A stretch of 51,418 nucleotides of DNA. Origin: CAXBDP01 sp964598395 (GTDB lineage Bacteria > Bacteroidota > Bacteroidia > Cytophagales > Cyclobacteriaceae). The translations under genes were made by a program, and so were the position numbers. Of this stretch, positions 25,892 through 35,146 are shown piece by piece. The stretch is from the NCBI GenBank assembly GCA_964598395.1, contig CAZRBW010000016.1, positions 1-51,418 on the forward strand, read 5' to 3'. Position 1 is the first letter of the stretch; each line of letters starts with the position of its first letter. The notes under the pieces are model-generated. The model was given only the letters and a program-made list of their open reading frames with translations, made no database searches and was not told the origin of the DNA.

Positions 25892-27340
25892 ATGAATCCA
25901 TTCGTCACGCTATCAATACTTGCAACCTATTTCGGAGTATTACTCCTTATTTCTTATTTCACTGGTAAAGGTGCTACAAATTTAACCTTTTTTACTGCCA
26001 ATCGCCAAAGCCCTTGGTATTTGGTGGCCTACGGGATGATTGGAGCATCACTTTCTGGAGTTACGTTCATTTCAGTGCCAGGTGAAGTGGGAGCTACAGC
26101 CTTTTCGTATTTTCAAGTAGTGTTGGGCTACATGGTTGGCTATTTTGTAATCGCCACTGTATTGATGCCGCTGTATTACAGAATGAACACACTCACAATT
26201 TATGGATATTTGGAGCAGCGATTTGGTTTCTGGGCTTATAAAACTGGCGCATTCTTTTTTATATTAAGCAGAGTGGTAGGTTCTTCATTCCGCCTGTTTT
26301 TGGTGGCGAGTGTGTTGCAATTGGCTGTTTTCAATGCCTGGGAAGTTCCGTTTTGGGTTTCGGTTTTGGTTACCGTAATCCTTATTTGGCTCTACACTTT
26401 TCGTGGAGGTATCAAAACCATCGTGTGGACGGATACATTGCAGACCACTTTTATGCTCTTGGCCGTGTTGGCAAGTATTCGTTTGATTTCCATTGAGCTT
26501 GATTTCAGTTTTTCGGAAATGATTTCCTCCGTTAGAGAAAGTGAATACTCTCAAATCTTTTTTTGGGATTGGAAAGATGGTAAGAGCTTTTTCAAACAAT
26601 TCACTTCAGGGGCTTTTATAGCCATTGTGATGACAGGCCTCGATCAAGACATGATGCAGAAAAATCTAACCTGTCGCAATTTGAAAGACGCTCAAAAGAA
26701 CATGTTTTGGTTTAGTCTCACACTTATAATAGTCAATCTATTTTTCCTTGTATTGGGTGTTTTGCTTTATCAATATGCCTTTGCTAAGGGCATTGATATT
26801 CCACTTCGAACAGACAATTTGTATCCGATGTTGGCCTTAGATTACTTCCCTACGGCTATTGGTATCCTCTTTTTGTTGGGCATTACCGCCGCTGCATATT
26901 CTAGTGCCGATTCAGCCATGACTGCGCTCACCACAAGTTTCTGCGTGGATATTTTGGGATTGGACGGCAAAGAGAATGAAAATGCAGGTCAGAAAACAAG
27001 GATGAAAGTACACGTAGGTTTTACCATTGTCATTTTCGCAGTGATTATCCTCTTTGAAGTGATGAATGACGCGAGTGTAATCAATTCGATATTTAAAGCT
27101 GCTGGCTATACCTATGGGCCATTGTTGGGGTTGTATTCATTTGGCTTGATGGTCAAGAGAAATGTTAAAGATAAATGGGTGCCATTGATTTGTGTAATCT
27201 CACCCATTGTAAGCTACATTATTAATCTAAATTCTGTAGAATGGCTAAATGGCTATCAATTTGGATTTGAGATTTTGATTCTCAATGGTTTGCTCACATT
27301 TATAGGCTTGCTATTTATATCCAAAAAAGCGGGAGGTTGA
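25892..27340 (+). CDS. Sodium:solute symporter (SSS family)
   Basis: A 482-residue transporter with about 13 hydrophobic helices, using the sodium gradient to import a solute. The family pattern shows in the early DFFTANR-like FTANRQSPWYLVAYGMIGASLSGVTFISVPG and in the middle GITAAAYSSADSAMTALTTSF, which lines the sodium site. The substrate is not evident. It is a single-gene unit divergent from clpS. The final codons contain a GCGGGAGG octamer (27329). Confidence 0.92.
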   Translation: MNPFVTLSILATYFGVLLLISYFTGKGATNLTFFTANRQSPWYLVAYGMIGASLSGVTFISVPGEVGATAFSYFQVVLGYMVGYFVIATVLMPLYYRMNTLTIYGYLEQRFGFWAYKTGAFFFILSRVVGSSFRLFLVASVLQLAVFNAWEVPFWVSVLVTVILIWLYTFRGGIKTIVWTDTLQTTFMLLAVLASIRLISIELDFSFSEMISSVRESEYSQIFFWDWKDGKSFFKQFTSGAFIAIVMTGLDQDMMQKNLTCRNLKDAQKNMFWFSLTLIIVNLFFLVLGVLLYQYAFAKGIDIPLRTDNLYPMLALDYFPTAIGILFLLGITAAAYSSADSAMTALTTSFCVDILGLDGKENENAGQKTRMKVHVGFTIVIFAVIILFEVMNDASVINSIFKAAGYTYGPLLGLYSFGLMVKRNVKDKWVPLICVISPIVSYIINLNSVEWLNGYQFGFEILILNGLLTFIGLLFISKKAGG

Positions 27341-27365
27341 TAGAACTAGAATAGGCTTAGGGTAA

Positions 27366-27692
27366 TTATAAAAGCTCAATGGCAGGATCCCAAAAATGCT
27401 GTTCGAAGTCAATTACTTGGTCGTTTTTTACTTTTACCCCTTCAGCTTCTAGTAAGGCTTGCATTGAGGAAGGCGTTTCGAAAAAATGCTTGCCAGTAAG
27501 CAGGCCAATTTTATTTACAACCCTTTGTGCGGGCACATCGGGATGAGGGTTTTTATTCAATGCCCAACCAACCATACGCGATGAACTTTTGGTGCCGAGA
27601 TAGGCTGCGATGGCTCCATAGGTGGTTACCCTCCCGCTTGGAATAAGTTTGGCTACCTCTAATACAGCTTGATAAAACTCTTTACCTTTCAT
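27366..27692 (-). CDS. Alkyltransferase-like DNA base-flipping protein (ATL)
   Basis: This 108-residue protein matches the DNA-binding domain of O6-alkylguanine transferases (IPSGRVTTYGAIAAYLG, SSRMVGWALNKNP), but the catalytic PCHR site reads PAQRV: alanine replaces the alkyl-accepting cysteine and glutamine the histidine. Such ATL proteins bind alkylated guanine and hand it to nucleotide excision repair without transferring the alkyl group. Its start overlaps the end of the mscS-like gene by 11 bases, so the two are coupled. One GCGGGAGG octamer is at 27630. Confidence 0.88.
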   Translation of the reverse strand: MKGKEFYQAVLEVAKLIPSGRVTTYGAIAAYLGTKSSSRMVGWALNKNPHPDVPAQRVVNKIGLLTGKHFFETPSSMQALLEAEGVKVKNDQVIDFEQHFWDPAIELL

Positions 27693-28581
27693 TCTCGATC
27701 TGTTCGGTGGTTTTTATCACCGTTTGTACCACCTCTTTTATCTTCCTGAGTATCTTCCCCTTGGCTTGATCATTTTTACGAATAAGCTCCACTGAAAATT
27801 CGTATGCAATCCCCTCTTTTTTAATTTCCTTAATCAGTAAGTTGTCAGAATGTTGAACCAACAAGGCTTTGTGTTCAGCGATACCCTCAAGTATTGCCGT
27901 ATTTAAAGACTCATCTGTAATTGCATGATTGCTAGGTAATTCAAATCCAAAAGTGACTTTACGCAAACTCAATTCTGAATAGCTTGTCAATTGTCCTGTG
28001 ATGATAGCACTGTTGGGAATTAAAATCTTATCTCCATCTACATTTTCCAAAACAATATTGAGGAAATTGATGTCGATAATTTTACCATTGTGTTCGCCGA
28101 TTTTAATGTAATCGTTTAAGGCGAGTTGATCGCCAAACATCATAATCAGGCCATTAATCATATTGTTGATGTAATCCTTAGAAAGAATTGCAATTGCTGC
28201 CGCCACAATAGTGATAGAAGTAAAAAATTTCTCCACATCCACGCCCGTACCAATTAGAATCGCGAGAATCAGAAAGAAATTGGTGAGGAATGAAGCAATT
28301 CTGTTGATTCCAAGCAGAAAAGTGTCCTTGAATTCTGAATTTCTATTTTTGCGTTTGAGATAGAAATACACTAGTACAATTCGCCCAATAGATATAAGCA
28401 ACGCTCCAGATAAGTAAAACAGTAGCCCATCAATTATGCTTGGAGGAATATTCCATTCTATTAATTGATTAGAGTAACTATTTCTAAAATAAAGTAAGCT
28501 AAAGAGGATAATTAACTTAAATATAAAAAAGCCTCTTCTTCTTAGCTCTTTCTTGTTGAAAAGTTCGTTGGTGCTCTTCAT
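27682..28581 (-). CDS. MscS-family mechanosensitive channel
   Basis: A 299-residue inner-membrane protein with three or four N-terminal helices (about residues 15-150) and a cytoplasmic beta/alpha region. The pore-lining helix and following beta domain read IAILSKDYINNMINGLIMMFGDQ, then DYIKIGEHNGKI and ILIPNSAIITG, as in MscS. It would release solutes on osmotic downshock. It precedes and overlaps the ATL gene, an odd pairing with no clear shared role. Confidence 0.88.
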   Translation of the reverse strand: MKSTNELFNKKELRRRGFFIFKLIILFSLLYFRNSYSNQLIEWNIPPSIIDGLLFYLSGALLISIGRIVLVYFYLKRKNRNSEFKDTFLLGINRIASFLTNFFLILAILIGTGVDVEKFFTSITIVAAAIAILSKDYINNMINGLIMMFGDQLALNDYIKIGEHNGKIIDINFLNIVLENVDGDKILIPNSAIITGQLTSYSELSLRKVTFGFELPSNHAITDESLNTAILEGIAEHKALLVQHSDNLLIKEIKKEGIAYEFSVELIRKNDQAKGKILRKIKEVVQTVIKTTEQIENER

Positions 28582-28691
28582 AAGAGAATTAATTGATTTT
28601 GAATTCTGTTTGAAATTGGTTCTTTGTCATGGCTATGAACCCTTTACATTATTATTGCTGTTAATCGTTATCATTAAAAGTAAAATGGACT

Positions 28692-28699
28692 TACTTTTG
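28692..28699 (+). promoter_or_regulatory. mla operon -7 promoter box
   Basis: TACTTTTG fits TAnnTTTG and lies 57 bases before the mlaE start in the divergent region with the mscS-like gene. No convincing -33 TTG is visible at 19-21 bases. Confidence 0.4.
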
Positions 28700-28756
28700 C
28701 ATTCGAATAAATTTCAGCGTTCGGTACGGTAAATATACTGAACAATAATAGAGCAA

Positions 28757-29536
28757 ATGGCAAATACCCAATCCGCCCTCATAAGAAAAACCGAAAAATT
28801 ACTAGTTGAAGTTGGCCTTATCACGCGCTTTATTGGTCGCTATTTTAAGGAACTTTTTACCGGCCCATTCGAAATACGTGAAACTGTAAGACAATGCTAC
28901 GAGGTTGGCTACAAAGCTCTTCCTCTTATTAGTGTTACTGCATTTATAGTAGGCTTGGTTTTTACCAGACAGTCGAGACCATCTCTAGAAGAATTTGGCG
29001 CAGCTAGTTGGTTGCCTGCATTGATTTCAATTGCAATTGTAAGAGCATTGGGACCACTGATTACTGCAATTATTTGTGCTGGGAAGGTTGGCTCTCAAAT
29101 TGGCGCAGAGCTTAGTTCAATGAAAGTAACCGAGCAAATAGATGCGATGGAAGTAAGTGGTTCGAAGCCATTTAGATATTTGGTGGTCACAAGAGTAACA
29201 GCTATGACATTGATGCTACCCATATTGGTAGCTTATGCAGATACAGTCGCATTATTTGGTGGCTTTTTGTCTGTAAGTGGTTCGGAACTTACTTCTATAC
29301 AGCTCTACTTTAATCAAGTATTTGAAGCAGTTAGTTTTTTAGATGTTGTATCATCTTTTATTAAGTCTTTATTTTTTGGAATGTGCATTGGGTTGGTAGC
29401 ATCGTACAAGGGCTACAATTCTACCAAAGGTACCGAGGGTGTAGGTAAGGCTGCCAACACATCAGTAGTAGTTTCCATGTTTTTAATATTTATTTTAGAG
29501 CTTTTTGCTCTTCAAATCACTAATCTTTTCCGTTGA
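28757..29536 (+). CDS. mlaE: Lipid-transport ABC permease MlaE
   Basis: Permease of the phospholipid trafficking system that maintains outer-membrane asymmetry. The 259 residues have about five helices and the family motifs GPLITAIICAGKVGSQIGAELSSM and EQIDAMEVSG. It begins the mlaE-mlaF-mlaD operon. The other usual parts (MlaC, MlaB, MlaA) are not here, as in many Bacteroidota. Confidence 0.93.
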   Translation: MANTQSALIRKTEKLLVEVGLITRFIGRYFKELFTGPFEIRETVRQCYEVGYKALPLISVTAFIVGLVFTRQSRPSLEEFGAASWLPALISIAIVRALGPLITAIICAGKVGSQIGAELSSMKVTEQIDAMEVSGSKPFRYLVVTRVTAMTLMLPILVAYADTVALFGGFLSVSGSELTSIQLYFNQVFEAVSFLDVVSSFIKSLFFGMCIGLVASYKGYNSTKGTEGVGKAANTSVVVSMFLIFILELFALQITNLFR

Positions 29537-29538
29537 TA

Positions 29539-30300
29539 ATGACCCCAGCAGCAAAAGATACCACAGAAATAGTAATGGAAATCAAAGGCTTGAAAAAGGC
29601 TTTTGGTGATCTAGTAATACTAAGAGATGTAAACCTGACCTTGATGCGAGGTGAGAATCTTGTAGTATTGGGCAGATCAGGACAGGGTAAATCTGTGTTG
29701 ATTAAGTGTATTGTGGGTTTGCTATCAGCAGACGCAGGAAGCATAAATGTATTGGGCCAAGAAGTAACTACGCTTAATAGCAATGAGTTGGATAAATTGA
29801 GACTGAAAGTTGGTTTCAATTTTCAGAACAGTGCGCTTTACGATTCGATGACAGTAAGAGAGAACTTAGAGTTTCCTTTGGTGAGAAATGGCATGCGAAA
29901 ATCGCGTAAAGAGATGAATATTTTGGTGCAGAAATCATTGGAAGACGTAGGCATGCTCCAAGCCATCGATCAAATGCCTTCGGAGCTTTCTGGTGGTATG
30001 AGAAAGCGGGTGGGTGTAGCACGAACACTAATTCTGCAACCAGAAATTATGCTTTATGATGAGCCAACGGCTGGCTTAGATCCTATTACGGCAAAGGAAA
30101 TTAACGACCTTATATTGGAGGTGCAGGAGAGATTCCAAACCTCATCTATAATTATTACTCACGATATTACTTGTGCAAAAGACACAGGAAATAGAGTAAA
30201 AGTACTAATGGAAGGCCTGTTTCAAGCGGAAGGTTCTTTTGAAGAAGTTTCCAAAACCACAGACCCTAGAATAAAACCATTCTTCGATTACAACGCTTAA
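29539..30300 (+). CDS. mlaF: Lipid-transport ABC ATPase MlaF
   Basis: Energises MlaE. The ATG at 29539 lies two bases after the mlaE stop (253 residues); an in-frame TTG overlaps the stop but is less likely. Walker A is GRSGQGKSVLIK, the signature LSGGMRKRVGVART, and Walker B IMLYDEPTAGLDP, with the H-loop in IIITHD. It is tightly packed between mlaE and mlaD. Confidence 0.95.
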   Translation: MTPAAKDTTEIVMEIKGLKKAFGDLVILRDVNLTLMRGENLVVLGRSGQGKSVLIKCIVGLLSADAGSINVLGQEVTTLNSNELDKLRLKVGFNFQNSALYDSMTVRENLEFPLVRNGMRKSRKEMNILVQKSLEDVGMLQAIDQMPSELSGGMRKRVGVARTLILQPEIMLYDEPTAGLDPITAKEINDLILEVQERFQTSSIIITHDITCAKDTGNRVKVLMEGLFQAEGSFEEVSKTTDPRIKPFFDYNA

Positions 30301-30305
30301 TTTAT

Positions 30306-31283
30306 ATGGCAAACGAAAATAAAAATAGAGTAAAACTGGGCATATTCGTTACTGTAGCGATTATCTTCATCACCATTGGTGTGTTCAGCATCGGTAATAA
30401 AAGCAAGCTTTTCGTTTCTACCATCACCATACATGCTGAGTTCAACGACGCAGGTGGATTGATGGGTGGTAATAACGTTCAGTTTTCGGGAGTGAAAGTA
30501 GGTACCGTCAAAAAGGTAACCATCATCGCTGAAAACCAAGTAAGTGTGGAAATGGCTGTTGAAGAACGACTCAAAGATTTTATCAAAAAAGATGCAAATG
30601 CAAAAATTGGCTCTGATGGACTCATCGGTAATACCATAGTGGTAATTACAGGCGGATCTGCTTCAAGTCCAGGAGTAGATGAGGGCGATTTTCTAGTAGC
30701 TATCCAAAGTGTAGATACAGAAGATATGCTGGCCACTTTGCAAAAGAATAACGAGAACCTTGTGGGCATTACTGAGCAATTGGGCGTACTGTTGGAAGGC
30801 TTGAATAAGGGAGAAGGTACTTTGGGTAAATTATTTAAAGATACTTCGCTTTATACCAACCTCAATCAAACTGTAGATGGCCTAGATGATGTACGCAAAA
30901 GTAGTTTGGTAGTACTAAGCGAAATGCAAACGCTTACCAAGAAACTTAATTCTGAAGACGGTCTTGTGCATGCATTGTTCGAAGACGAATCAATGGTAGT
31001 GAGCTTAAAAACAACTTTGGCAAATTTGGAAAAAACCGCAAACCAAGCTGATGCTATTACAGCAGATGTGAAATTGCTTACCGAAAAGTTAAATCAAGGG
31101 AACAATGCTTTGGACTTACTGACCAATGACCCTGAATTTGCTGAATCTTTGAGATCTATGATGCAATATTTAGAATCAAGCTCTGTTAAGCTAGATGAGA
31201 ACATGAAAGCATTGCAATCGAATTTCTTTTTCCGCGGTTATTTCAAAAAACAAGATAAAGAAGCCAAAAAAGCGGACAATTAA
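30306..31283 (+). CDS. mlaD: MlaD-like MCE substrate-binding protein
   Basis: The 325-residue protein has one N-terminal membrane helix (about residues 10-28) and a single MCE domain in the periplasm (FNDAGGLMGGNNVQFSGVKVGTVKKV to about residue 115), which forms a ring for lipid passage. The remaining 200 residues are helical, low-complexity and probably coiled, longer than E. coli MlaD (183 residues) but common in this phylum. It is the last mla gene, six bases after mlaF. Confidence 0.92.
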   Translation: MANENKNRVKLGIFVTVAIIFITIGVFSIGNKSKLFVSTITIHAEFNDAGGLMGGNNVQFSGVKVGTVKKVTIIAENQVSVEMAVEERLKDFIKKDANAKIGSDGLIGNTIVVITGGSASSPGVDEGDFLVAIQSVDTEDMLATLQKNNENLVGITEQLGVLLEGLNKGEGTLGKLFKDTSLYTNLNQTVDGLDDVRKSSLVVLSEMQTLTKKLNSEDGLVHALFEDESMVVSLKTTLANLEKTANQADAITADVKLLTEKLNQGNNALDLLTNDPEFAESLRSMMQYLESSSVKLDENMKALQSNFFFRGYFKKQDKEAKKADN

Positions 31284-31328
31284 ATCAATCGAGTGTTATT
31301 GACTTTCTATTTAATAAAATCGGATACC

Positions 31329-32009
31329 ATGAGAGCAATTTTAGCACTAGCATTTATTTTTTTCTCTAGCACCTTACTGCATGCCCAAAATTCTGAAACT
31401 AGGCCGCTTGCAGATTTTTTTGAAATCAGAGTAAACGATGGAATTGAGGTAGAACTCATCAAATCTGATAACCCAAGAATAGAAATAGAAACAGAGGGAG
31501 TAAGCACTGATAAGGTAGTTACTGATTTGTCGAGTGGGAGATTACGCATTAGAATGCGAATTGGAATTTATCCAGGAGTTTACGTGAAATGTAAGGTTTA
31601 TTATTCTGATCTAAGTCTCATACAAGCCATGTCTGCTGGTATAATCACTAGCAAGGAGAATTTTGTTGTGGATAGATTGAGCATTTCGGCAAATGCGGGA
31701 GGAAGCGTAAATCTTCATGTAGAAGCTCGTAGATTATCGCTAGAGTCTTTGGCAGCAGGTAGTATTTCACTTACGGGTTCTGCAGATTTGGCTATGATCA
31801 ATGCTGGTACTGGTGGGCAAATTGAGGCTTTTAAACTTATGGCAAATGAAGCTGAAGTTAGAGCAAACAGTGGTGCATCGGTAAATGTAAATGTGAAAGA
31901 CGGACTGAGCGGAAGATCAAGTACGGGAGCTCAAATAAATTACAAAGGTTCACCTTCTAATTTATCTGTAGAAACTCAATTGGGTGGTATAATTAACCGC
32001 GCTTATTAG
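31329..32009 (+). CDS. Secreted head-GIN (DUF2807) protein
   Basis: About 226 residues from the ATG at 31329, with a signal peptide (MRAILALAFIFFSSTLLHAQ). The rest is the right-handed beta repeat of the DUF2807 'head GIN' family (FEIRVNDGIEVELIKSD, LSISANAGGSVNLHVEA, AEVRANSGASVNVNV). A role as adhesin or envelope stress factor has been proposed for the family, but its function is unknown. It follows mlaD by about 45 bases and may share its transcript. One GCGGGAGG octamer is at 31695. Confidence 0.82.
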   Translation: MRAILALAFIFFSSTLLHAQNSETRPLADFFEIRVNDGIEVELIKSDNPRIEIETEGVSTDKVVTDLSSGRLRIRMRIGIYPGVYVKCKVYYSDLSLIQAMSAGIITSKENFVVDRLSISANAGGSVNLHVEARRLSLESLAAGSISLTGSADLAMINAGTGGQIEAFKLMANEAEVRANSGASVNVNVKDGLSGRSSTGAQINYKGSPSNLSVETQLGGIINRAY

Positions 32010-32036
32010 TAAATTGATACCTTAAACTAGTAATCC

Positions 32037-32501
32037 ATGAAAAACCTGAAGTCCATATTTCTAGCAACGCTTATACTATTGGTAGCCAATGTTTCCTTAG
32101 CGCAATCTTCTGAAACTGATCAAGTAAAAGCGCTTATCGAAAAGCTATTTGATGCTATGCGAGCTTCCGATGCTGCGGTGCTAAGCAGTTGTTTTCATGA
32201 TTCAGCCAAAATGCTCACGGCGATGGTTGATGAGCAAGGAAATACTCGATTGGCGGAGTCAACAGTAAGTGGTTTTGCAGAAGCGATTTCTAAAGCAGAA
32301 GTTGGGACATTGGACGAACGAATTACCGGTTGGGATATCAAAGTTGATGGACCAATGGCAATGGCTTGGACCAATTATGAGTTTTATAGAGGAGATACTT
32401 TTAGCCACTGTGGAGTGAATAATTTCACCCTTTTTAAGGATAATGGTGAGTGGAAAATCATTCAAATAATTGACACCCGAAATAGGACAGGCTGTAAGTA
32501 G
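32037..32501 (+). CDS. Secreted NTF2-like protein
   Basis: This 154-residue protein has a signal peptide (MKNLKSIFLATLILLVANVSLAQ) and an NTF2/SnoaL-type fold: LIEKLFDAMRASDAAVLSSCFHDSA at the cone start and a late DNGEWKIIQIIDTRN strand. Many family members bind small hydrophobic ligands or act as dehydratases, but the residues needed for catalysis are not clear here. It lies 27 bases downstream of the DUF2807 gene on the same strand and 13 bases before the convergent TauE gene. Confidence 0.75.
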   Translation: MKNLKSIFLATLILLVANVSLAQSSETDQVKALIEKLFDAMRASDAAVLSSCFHDSAKMLTAMVDEQGNTRLAESTVSGFAEAISKAEVGTLDERITGWDIKVDGPMAMAWTNYEFYRGDTFSHCGVNNFTLFKDNGEWKIIQIIDTRNRTGCK

Positions 32502-32514
32502 AAATCCTGGTTGA

Positions 32515-33261
32515 TCAGAAAAACCAAAGCTTGATAGCCAAACCAAATACGGTAATCACTAGGAATCGCTTGATCCAAACATCGCCTTTGTCCACTGACC
32601 ATCTTGAGGCCACCCAGCCACCACCCGCACTACCTCCCGCCAGTATCAAGCCCCAAATCCAGTTTACTTGATCCTCATAGATAAACACGATTAAAGATGA
32701 AAGAGTAAAAAATAAAGCTACGAACACTTTCGCACCATTCGTTTTTACAAGACTAAATCCATTGATTATTGTAAGCGCTGGAATCATCAAAAAACCTACA
32801 CCCGCTTGAATAAAACCTCCATAAATACCAATAAAAAAGAAGGCAATAACGCCGTATGCTTGGTGTTTGAAATCTAGTTTTTCTACCTGCGTTTTTACTG
32901 ATTTACTGCCCAAAACAGTATAGAGAATTACCGCTACCATGATTACAGCAAGGATTCGATTAAATAGGACGCCGTCTATATCAACAGCAAGTAAAGCACC
33001 TATTATCCCGCCAAAAAATGCCGATACGCCTATCCAAATACTGTAGGGATAAGCAGAAACTCCTTTGCTTTGAAAGCCAGCTACGCTAAAAATATTTTGA
33101 ATAAATACTGCTACTCGATTGGTGGCGTTGGCAACAGTAGGTGGTAAGCCAAGAAAAATTAATAAGGGCAAACTCAGTAGTGACCCACCTCCCGCAATGG
33201 TGTTTAAAAAACCTGAGACAAAACCAACAACAAGCACTAAAAGAATTTCCCAAAGCTGCAT
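32515..33261 (-). CDS. TauE/SafE family membrane exporter
   Basis: A 248-residue membrane protein with about eight helices. The first repeat unit GFVSGFLNTIAGGGSLLSLPLLIFLGLPP and the second GIYGGFIQAGVGFLMIPAL are the family hallmark. It probably exports a sulfur-containing anion (sulfite, sulfoacetate or similar). It lies three bases after the REC-HPt gene, so the two are one operon. Two GCGGGAGG octamers (32633, 33188) are in the same orientation. Confidence 0.85.
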   Translation of the reverse strand: MQLWEILLVLVVGFVSGFLNTIAGGGSLLSLPLLIFLGLPPTVANATNRVAVFIQNIFSVAGFQSKGVSAYPYSIWIGVSAFFGGIIGALLAVDIDGVLFNRILAVIMVAVILYTVLGSKSVKTQVEKLDFKHQAYGVIAFFFIGIYGGFIQAGVGFLMIPALTIINGFSLVKTNGAKVFVALFFTLSSLIVFIYEDQVNWIWGLILAGGSAGGGWVASRWSVDKGDVWIKRFLVITVFGLAIKLWFF

Positions 33262-33264
33262 GGC

Positions 33265-34041
33265 CTATTTGCTTTGAATTTCTTCTAGCCTTTCTATCAG
33301 CAGGGTGCAATATTTCTCGACATAATCTGCGAGTTCTTCTATTTGGGTGTCATTATACATTGGGCCTTCAAGCAAGGCTTTTCCATTTTCTAACTTACTT
33401 GCCAAGTCTGGCAAATCAAGCATATCGATATTGGCTTTATGTTTATGACGAATTTCTCGCAATCGAGTAAGATTATTCTCCCGCAAATACTGATTGTACA
33501 AAGTTTTAAGCTCTTGCAAAGAACTGATATAAAGCTTTGTAAGCTCTTCCATGAAAAAAGAATCTCCTTGGGTGAGGTGTGTAATCTTGCCCAATATTTT
33601 ATCCTTTGGTAAATCAATGGTATTCTTTGGAAGCTTTTGAATGACAACATTTCGAGCCTCAGCATATTTAGAAATTATATCGAATAGTTCCGTAGGGCTA
33701 AAGGGCTTGGTAATAAATTCCTTCATGCCTGCACTAGAAACTTTATCCTTAATTTCTCCAAAGGAGGCCGCTGTGAGGGCTATTATGGGGATTTTTGAGT
33801 AATGGGAGTTCAACTGCCGGATAGATTTTGTGGCCTCATATCCATCCATTTCGGGCATTTGAAGATCCATCAAAATCAGATCATAAACTTTTTGTTTAGC
33901 TTTTTCTAAAGCAATCCTTCCATTATCAGCTAAGTCAGGAAGAATCCCCCACTTTTGCAAATACTTAGAAGCTACTAATTGGTTTACTTCATTGTCTTCA
34001 ACCAAAAGTACACTTAAAGAAAAAGTTAAATTGTCACTCAA
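33265..34041 (-). CDS. Response regulator with a C-terminal HPt-like domain
   Basis: The 258-residue protein begins at a TTG (34041), the only possible start because a stop codon lies just upstream in frame. The receiver domain (about 10-125) has phosphoacceptor D59 in LMDLQMPEMDG, T90 and K112. A helical domain (about 150-258) carries RHKHKANIDML, where H199 with K202 fits the H-x-x-K of HPt domains. There is no DNA-binding output. It looks like the detached tail of a hybrid kinase, perhaps passing phosphate between a kinase and another receiver. Coupled to the TauE exporter. Confidence 0.83.
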   Translation of the reverse strand: MSDNLTFSLSVLLVEDNEVNQLVASKYLQKWGILPDLADNGRIALEKAKQKVYDLILMDLQMPEMDGYEATKSIRQLNSHYSKIPIIALTAASFGEIKDKVSSAGMKEFITKPFSPTELFDIISKYAEARNVVIQKLPKNTIDLPKDKILGKITHLTQGDSFFMEELTKLYISSLQELKTLYNQYLRENNLTRLREIRHKHKANIDMLDLPDLASKLENGKALLEGPMYNDTQIEELADYVEKYCTLLIERLEEIQSK

Positions 34042-34290
34042 GTTGGAACTGATTTTCTAATTGTAAAGGATTTAATTTTGCTCTCAAATTTGCCTTGCAA
34101 GATATAGTTTTTCTGAATTTAATGACCTAATGTGTGATCCAATTTTATTTCCCTGAGCATGGATTAATATTTTTAAATCAATTATACCGAAATTATTGTT
34201 TATCCTTAGGTTTCTTTGCTTAACACTTTGTATATAGCAAATTGCATTTCTTTTTTGAGATTTGAAAACAATTTTAGTGTGGGTTTAAAT

Positions 34291-35145
34291 ATGACTTCGA
34301 TTATGTCATCAAGTGCAAGAGGATTAAAAATCCCATTTATTTTTCTATTCTTATTTGCATCAGGCTTTGAATTGTTAGCTCAGCAAAATGCTGAAACAAC
34401 GGTTTCATTTGGGGGTAACGTTTCTCTTTTCAAAATCCAGGATTCGGGTATGAGTCCAGCTCAATACAACGGCATCATTCCAGGTTTGCAGGTGAGGCTT
34501 GAAAGAGTAAAGTCAAAATCTATTTCAACAGCTAATTTCAGTGGCGAACAGGGAGTTTTAAATGCTATTGGTAGAAGGGACGGAAAAGTAAGTCGGGTTA
34601 ATCAAGACGGATTTGAAATAAATTATTCATACTCCAGAAGGCTGTCCGATGATGAATCCTCTTGGAGGATATTTGCAGGACTACAAGTTGGGAGTATTTT
34701 TAGGCACCGCATACACAACAAATTAGCAAATAGTGCTCGTTTATATGAAAACATAAATTATGTTGGACCTACCGTGAGTGTTTACAAAAATGTTGAGTTG
34801 TTTGGACTTCCTTTGACCTTAGGAGGGCGTTTACATGTCCCTACATTTGCTGCTGTGGTGAGGCCATCGATTACCAACTTGTCTAACTACTTAGTAAGCG
34901 ACGAAAATGAATTTAAAAGTCGATTCGAAGAGCATGGCTTTACTTCCTTCAAGCATCTGATAGTGGTTCAATCAGCCTTGTCTTTGAATTACCAATTACG
35001 AAATTTAGATGCAGTCAATATCAATTACAATTGGCAATTCATTGATTATAATAAGCCAAACTCTATGCAGAGCGCAAATCATTTAGTAGGCATTAGTTAT
35101 GTCAAATTGTTGGGCGGTAAGGTAAAAAAGGGCGAGGGTAATTAA
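34291..35145 (+). CDS. Predicted outer-membrane beta-barrel protein
   Basis: About 284 residues from the ATG at 34291; the frame is open back to 34216, but the signal sequence (GLKIPFIFLFLFASGFELLAQQ) fits the later start. The rest alternates in beta-like fashion (VSFGGNVSLFKIQ, FEINYSYSRRLS, LSLNYQLRNLDAVNINYNWQF), as expected for an outer-membrane barrel of 10-14 strands. No family is recognised. It ends one base before the S41 lipoprotein gene, suggesting an operon of envelope proteins. Confidence 0.65.
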   Translation: MTSIMSSSARGLKIPFIFLFLFASGFELLAQQNAETTVSFGGNVSLFKIQDSGMSPAQYNGIIPGLQVRLERVKSKSISTANFSGEQGVLNAIGRRDGKVSRVNQDGFEINYSYSRRLSDDESSWRIFAGLQVGSIFRHRIHNKLANSARLYENINYVGPTVSVYKNVELFGLPLTLGGRLHVPTFAAVVRPSITNLSNYLVSDENEFKSRFEEHGFTSFKHLIVVQSALSLNYQLRNLDAVNINYNWQFIDYNKPNSMQSANHLVGISYVKLLGGKVKKGEGN

Positions 35146-35146
35146 A

